NCBI GenBank assembly: GCA_030674155.1 | Contig: CM060320.1 | Location: 26,011,275 to 26,021,274, forward strand | Length of the DNA stretch: 10,000 nt | Source of the DNA: Stramonita haemastoma | Taxonomy: Eukaryota > Mollusca > Gastropoda > Neogastropoda > Muricidae | Direction of reading: 5' to 3' | Part shown: positions 7,305-10,000 of the stretch, piece after piece | Position numbering within the stretch: position 1 is the stretch's first letter | How the letters are laid out: each line of letters starts with the position of its first letter | The notes under the pieces: generated by a model | The model's input: the letters and a program-made list of their open reading frames with translations, nothing else | What the model was told of the DNA's origin: nothing | Database searches by the model: none | Program-made: the position numbers and the translations under genes

Positions 7305-8504
7305 ACGGTTCTAAAAGTACTGCCTTTAGATGAATATCGTAATCTAGCCGTTTCAAAGTATATTTTGAGAAGTTCAACTATTGAAAACAATATTGCATTG
7401 GAAACTACAATCAGATCTGACTCAGATTTCCCCAAAAGAGCTAAAAATATTTCTTCTCTTGCTACAATTGGTACTTACACTGCCGGTCTTCTCAAAGAGT
7501 CAAAAATCAATATTAAAGAATGGCAAAATTCTACACCTCCTTTATCACCGTGTCCAAATTGGGAACTTCAGAGGGCAAATTTTGATATCAATTATTCATC
7601 TTTAAAAAAAGAGGACAATGAGCTTATCCTTGGTTCATATGTAAAGGTGCATCTAGAAAACACATACCCTTCTCATGTTAAAGTTTACACTGATGGATCT
7701 CTTCTTGAAAATAAGGAAGCAGGGGCTGCTTTCTTTATTCCTACTTTAAAGGTTGAAAAATCCTTTTATATCAGCAAACATCATTCCATTTTTACAGCTG
7801 AACTTACAGCTATTTTAATGGCTTTGTACTTCCTGCTTGATTTCCCTAAAACTATTTTGCAGGTTTTGTTCTGTGTTGACTCGAGATCTGTTTTACAGTC
7901 ACTTTGTAACTCAGAATCTAATGCTAGACAGGATCTTATAACTGAAATCAATCATTTAGTACACTTTTCAATTCTGAGAGGATCTAATGTTACTTTCTGC
8001 TGGGTTCCATCTCACTGTGGTATTTATGGTAATGAAAAGGTTGACAAAGTAGCCAAATCAGCAGCAAATCATTCTTCCTGTTCTACTGTCGTACATGTTC
8101 CGCTTTCTATTCGTGAGGGTTATGCACTGCTTCAAAATGTTTGCTGGAAACATGTTAAAAAGAAACAGGAAGAGGCTGGATATCCCCTGTATAATTGTTC
8201 ATATTTAGATTTTGAGAACATTCTTTGTACTCAGTACGGTTATCAAAAATCTTGTACCAGAAAAACTGTTACTCTAATATACAGATTGAAACTAAATGCT
8301 TTTCGAGCAAAATTTGCAAAAAATATACAATGTATATGCGGTGAAAAACTTTCAAATATTCATGTTTTGTATCACTGTTCAGGTTTAAAAAAGTTCCTAC
8401 CATCATTTCAAAATAAGTCCCTACACGAGGTTCTTACGAATCCAAGGCTATTGTGTGAGATAGCATTATCCCTGATGCGATCCCCAGTAGCTTCATTTTT
8501 GTAA
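7305..8504 (+). CDS. LINE ORF2 C-terminal fragment: RNase H domain plus CCHC zinc knuckle
   Basis: This is a 399-residue stretch with no stop or frameshift, lacking its own start; the frame stays open upstream to 7230, through the AC repeat. Residues 1-20, including PLDEYRNLAVSKYILRS, look like the linker after a reverse transcriptase. The RNase H fold (about 125-255) has all acidic active-site residues: D130 in YTDGS (7692), E166 in TAEL (7800), D192 in VDSR (7878) and D247 in VDKVAK (8043), plus H237 in WVPSHCG (8013). RNase H removes the RNA strand of the RNA-DNA hybrid during retrotransposition. A C-terminal motif C343-x-C345-x7-H353-x4-C358 is the zinc knuckle usual in such ORF2 proteins. 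The first in-frame codons after 7305 are not a credible start, and a methionine start would lose the linker, so I give it as partial. It is probably not expressed as a working enzyme; host use of the RNase H domain is conceivable but unsupported. Confidence 0.85.
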   Translation, partial: TVLKVLPLDEYRNLAVSKYILRSSTIENNIALETTIRSDSDFPKRAKNISSLATIGTYTAGLLKESKINIKEWQNSTPPLSPCPNWELQRANFDINYSSLKKEDNELILGSYVKVHLENTYPSHVKVYTDGSLLENKEAGAAFFIPTLKVEKSFYISKHHSIFTAELTAILMALYFLLDFPKTILQVLFCVDSRSVLQSLCNSESNARQDLITEINHLVHFSILRGSNVTFCWVPSHCGIYGNEKVDKVAKSAANHSSCSTVVHVPLSIREGYALLQNVCWKHVKKKQEEAGYPLYNCSYLDFENILCTQYGYQKSCTRKTVTLIYRLKLNAFRAKFAKNIQCICGEKLSNIHVLYHCSGLKKFLPSFQNKSLHEVLTNPRLLCEIALSLMRSPVASFL

Positions 8505-8770
8505 AATTTGACAATGCGTCTGCAACAGATTTGAAATCAGAATGATTCCAAATGTTCAGGTTCTGCTGTTAGCATAGTTTTGTTGCTATTGTTGTTGTTC
8601 TGAGGGTTGTTCTTTTTGTGTTTCTTTGCCTTGTTTTATTTTTTATTTTTTGTATTGTTTGGAATTAGTATCTTGCTACATCTTCCATCTCATCAACCCC
8701 CTCCACTCCCCCCCCCCCCCCCACTCTCCCCGTCTAATATCACATTAAGTGAACAGACGTAAAATTGAAG
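8505..8770 (+). other. LINE 3' untranslated region
   Basis: T- and TTG-rich sequence follows the ORF2 stop (TTGTTGCTATTGTTGTTG near 8580), then T-runs near 8635-8655, then a 15-C run at 8708-8722. I assign it to the LINE because nothing else separates the stop codon from the right-hand direct repeat at 8771. The C-run and its C-rich surroundings could instead be host DNA, in which case the element ends near 8690 and the 16-bp repeats are coincidence. Confidence 0.5.
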
Positions 8771-8784
8771 ACACACACACCTAC

Positions 8785-8863
<79 letters not shown>
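8771..8863 (+). repeat. (AC)n microsatellite on the right of the LINE; holds right copy of the 16-bp direct repeat
   Basis: It begins ACACACACACCTACAC (8771-8786), repeating 7287-7302, then CACGC, then about 70 bp of pure AC. With the tract at 7251 it reads as one original AC microsatellite split by the LINE. The Thr/His frames across it are not genes. Confidence 0.93.
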
Positions 8864-8867
<4 letters not shown>

Positions 8868-8969
8868 ACGACACAAATCCACGTCCCTTGAGATCTTCAC
8901 CTTTCGAGGAAAAAGACAACCCACCACACTTCGGTTCTACTTTATGTTCGAATGACTGACCGTCCAGCA

Positions 8970-9125
8970 GAGTCTTGACTGGAATCCACCGGGGAAATAC
9001 AGGAAAATACAGGAAGAATTAAGGCTGACATAGACTGGAAAGTAGTGTGGACAGCCGGAGTGACAACATCGGGAGGTCTTGGAAAGTAAGTCAGAAACGA
9101 GCTCAGAAAGAGTGTGCAGAAGAAG
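8970..9125 (+). pseudogene. Possible decayed LINE ORF2 C-terminus (different family)
   Basis: One frame from about 8972 reads LDWNPPGKYRK...LRLT and then meets a stop. A second frame from about 9029 reads SDNIGRSWK.V.KRAQ...AL. Together the order (W-P-x-GK, then a G-x-SW patch, then an AQ patch and AL) resembles the C-terminal end common to RTE/CR1-type LINE polyproteins, with at least one frameshift and a stop. The resemblance is by eye and short, and the second frame alone runs on to 9409 only because the purine-rich repeat beyond has no stops. Treat as tentative. Confidence 0.3.
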
Positions 9126-9289
9126 CGCTGTCTCAGCCTGAAGCAGGGTCTACAAAAGGAACTGACCGGGTTAAAAACAAAAGGAAGTCACGGTACCCTG
9201 GAAAAGTCAAGGAATTGGTGGCGCAGGTGCCAGACCTAAAAGAAAGTCTGAGGACGGCCATTTCGAAAAGATCACAGCTAACAGAAAGA

Positions 9290-9405
9290 GGGGGAGACAG
9301 ACAGACAGACAGACGGACAGACAGACGGACAGAGAGAATCAGAGAGAGACAGAGAGATAGAAAAAGAGAGGGGCTGGGGAGGGGGAGGGGGGTACAGAGG
9401 GAGAG
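9290..9405 (+). repeat. Purine-rich (GACA)n/(GA)n repeat
   Basis: GACAGACAGACAGACGGACA-type repeat (9296-9332) passes into AGAGAGACAGAG and then G-rich AGGGG (9368-9392). The open frame across it (Asp/Arg/Gln/Thr repeats) is a repeat translation. It is roughly complementary to the CT/CTGT repeat at 9560-9650. Confidence 0.93.
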
Positions 9406-9408
9406 CTA

Positions 9409-9458
9409 GCATGTGTGTGTGTGTGTGTGTGTGCGTGCGTACGTGCGCGCGCGCACGC
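9409..9458. repeat. 50-bp alternating purine-pyrimidine tract with 16-bp CG palindrome
   Basis: (GT)n passes through GCGTGCGTACGT to CGTGCGCGCGCGCACG (9442-9457), a perfect 16-bp palindrome. Purine and pyrimidine alternate without a break from 9409 to 9458. GT- and CG-rich alternation of this length is among the best sequence contexts for Z-DNA. Confidence 0.9.
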
Positions 9459-9477
9459 TCTCGTGCGTGCGAGTGCA

Positions 9478-9643
9478 ATCTCTCTCTGTCTCTCTGTCTC
9501 CCTCTCTCTCTCCCCTTCTCTTCCCCGCTCACTCACTCACTATCTCCATCTCTCTGCCCCCCCCCCTCTCTCTCTGTCTCTGTCTGTCTCTGTCTGTCTC
9601 TGTCTGTCTCTGTCTCTCTGTCTCTCTGTCTCTCTGTCTCTCT

Positions 9644-9711
<68 letters not shown>
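9478..9711 (+). repeat. Pyrimidine-rich (CT)n / (CTGT)n microsatellite
   Basis: CTCT with CTGT interruptions (9478-9645), short ACTCACTC and C9 patches near 9530-9565, then an almost pure (CT)n run of about 58 bp (9650-9707). Six overlapping Ser/Leu or Glu/Arg frames on both strands are repeat translations. A long mirror-symmetric CT tract can adopt triplex (H-DNA) form under superhelical stress. Confidence 0.96.
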
Positions 9712-10000
9712 CTTTTCTCAACGATGACAAAATCACATCGGAACTTTAAAATCGATCACTTCTAGATGACGAAATTAATCAATCATGCGTTTGTGGGTTT
9801 GTTTAGTTTTGGGTTTTCTTTTTGTTTTTTACAACGTGCGCAGTCCAGCCTAATTCGTCTTTTATCCTAACTACAAGCGAATGCAGCTCACCCCTCTCCC
9901 ACAAGGAGCCCCCAAGCTCCCTCGTGCGGATGCATGGACCAGCCAATTAGTCAGTGTCGCTTTGGGCTGGAAATTGCCTCAGCTCTTGCACCTCAGCCCA
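9712..10000. other. Unassigned non-coding stretch
   Basis: I see no frame with protein character and no repeat linked to the rest of the window. GGGCTG near 9965 and CAGCCC near 9993 could pair weakly. The window ends inside this stretch, so an element continuing past 10000 would not be visible. Confidence 0.5.

Larger units (their letters stand above)
7303..8770 (+). mobile_element. 5'-truncated non-LTR retrotransposon (I/Nimbus-like LINE)
   Basis: The element keeps only the 3' end of a LINE: the end of ORF2 (RNase H and zinc knuckle) and about 266 bp of 3' untranslated sequence. The endonuclease and reverse transcriptase are gone, as expected when target-primed reverse transcription stops early. 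Boundaries are set by the 16-bp direct repeats at 7287-7302 and 8771-8786. The body is markedly more A/T-rich at third codon positions than the flanks. RNase H in this position is typical of the I, Nimbus, LOA, Ingi and R1-related groups; I cannot choose the clade without the reverse transcriptase. There is no poly(A) tail; the 3' end reads GTAAAATTGAAG, and several I-group families also lack poly(A). Confidence 0.8.

Noticed and set aside
7303..8770. Retroviral or LTR-element pol with RNase H
   Set aside because: No LTRs, protease or integrase; a stop and 3' UTR follow the RNase H and CCHC knuckle, which is the LINE order.
9047..9409. 120-codon basic open frame
   Set aside because: The first codon is GTG, half of it is (GACA)n/(GA)n repeat, and the only protein-like part may be a LINE remnant, listed separately.
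9411..9765. Six overlapping Ser/Leu or Glu/Arg frames on both strands
   Set aside because: Translations of the CT/CTGT microsatellite.

Overview
This is non-coding, repeat-dominated eukaryotic DNA. No host gene, rRNA, functional tRNA, CRISPR array or bacterial-type operon can be supported. The evidence is long (AC)n/(GT)n microsatellites in at least ten places, several minisatellite-like arrays, tRNA-derived SINE-like pieces with pol III A/B boxes, and one LINE retrotransposon fragment encoding an RNase H domain. Together these suggest an invertebrate animal. A lophotrochozoan such as a mollusc is my guess from general character (dense AC tracts, I/Nimbus-like LINE, SINE pieces); it is not proved by the sequence.

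Layout. 1-420: unassigned, with one short hairpin. 422-989: degenerate minisatellite (period about 33-41 bp, cleanest at its 3' end) with one outlying unit near 1189-1226. 1223-2320: three (AC)n blocks bracketing two diverged copies of a 340-390 bp unit. 2423-2568: compound AC tract ending in a GC-alternating segment. 2570-3010: unassigned. 3012-3215: tRNA-derived SINE-like element. 3318-4560: a second degenerate tandem array (period about 41 bp), split by a 3450-3880 block that holds a pol III B box, a T-run, a 74-bp internal duplication and a 45-bp core shared with the first SINE-like element. 4782-4879: AC tract. 4881-6366: unassigned AT-rich DNA. 6367-6747: long GT tract. 6922-7080 and 7251-7296: AC tracts. 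7303-8770: 5'-truncated LINE with a long intact reading frame (RNase H plus C-terminal zinc knuckle). 8771-8863: AC tract. 8864-9290: possible decayed LINE tail. 9290-9711: purine block, Z-DNA-prone block and pyrimidine block. 9712-10000: unassigned.

The only convincing protein-coding sequence is the LINE fragment. Its reading frame is open right up to an (AC)n tract, and the same 16 bases (ACACACACACCTACAC) lie at 7287-7302 and 8771-8786, bracketing the element. The simplest reading is a LINE copy, truncated during reverse transcription, that landed in a pre-existing AC microsatellite. I see no operon-like or cooperative gene system. The interesting content is repeat architecture: insertions into microsatellites and tandem arrays, and old duplications bounded by AC tracts. 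Most other apparent open frames are translations of AC, GT or CT repeats and are not genes.
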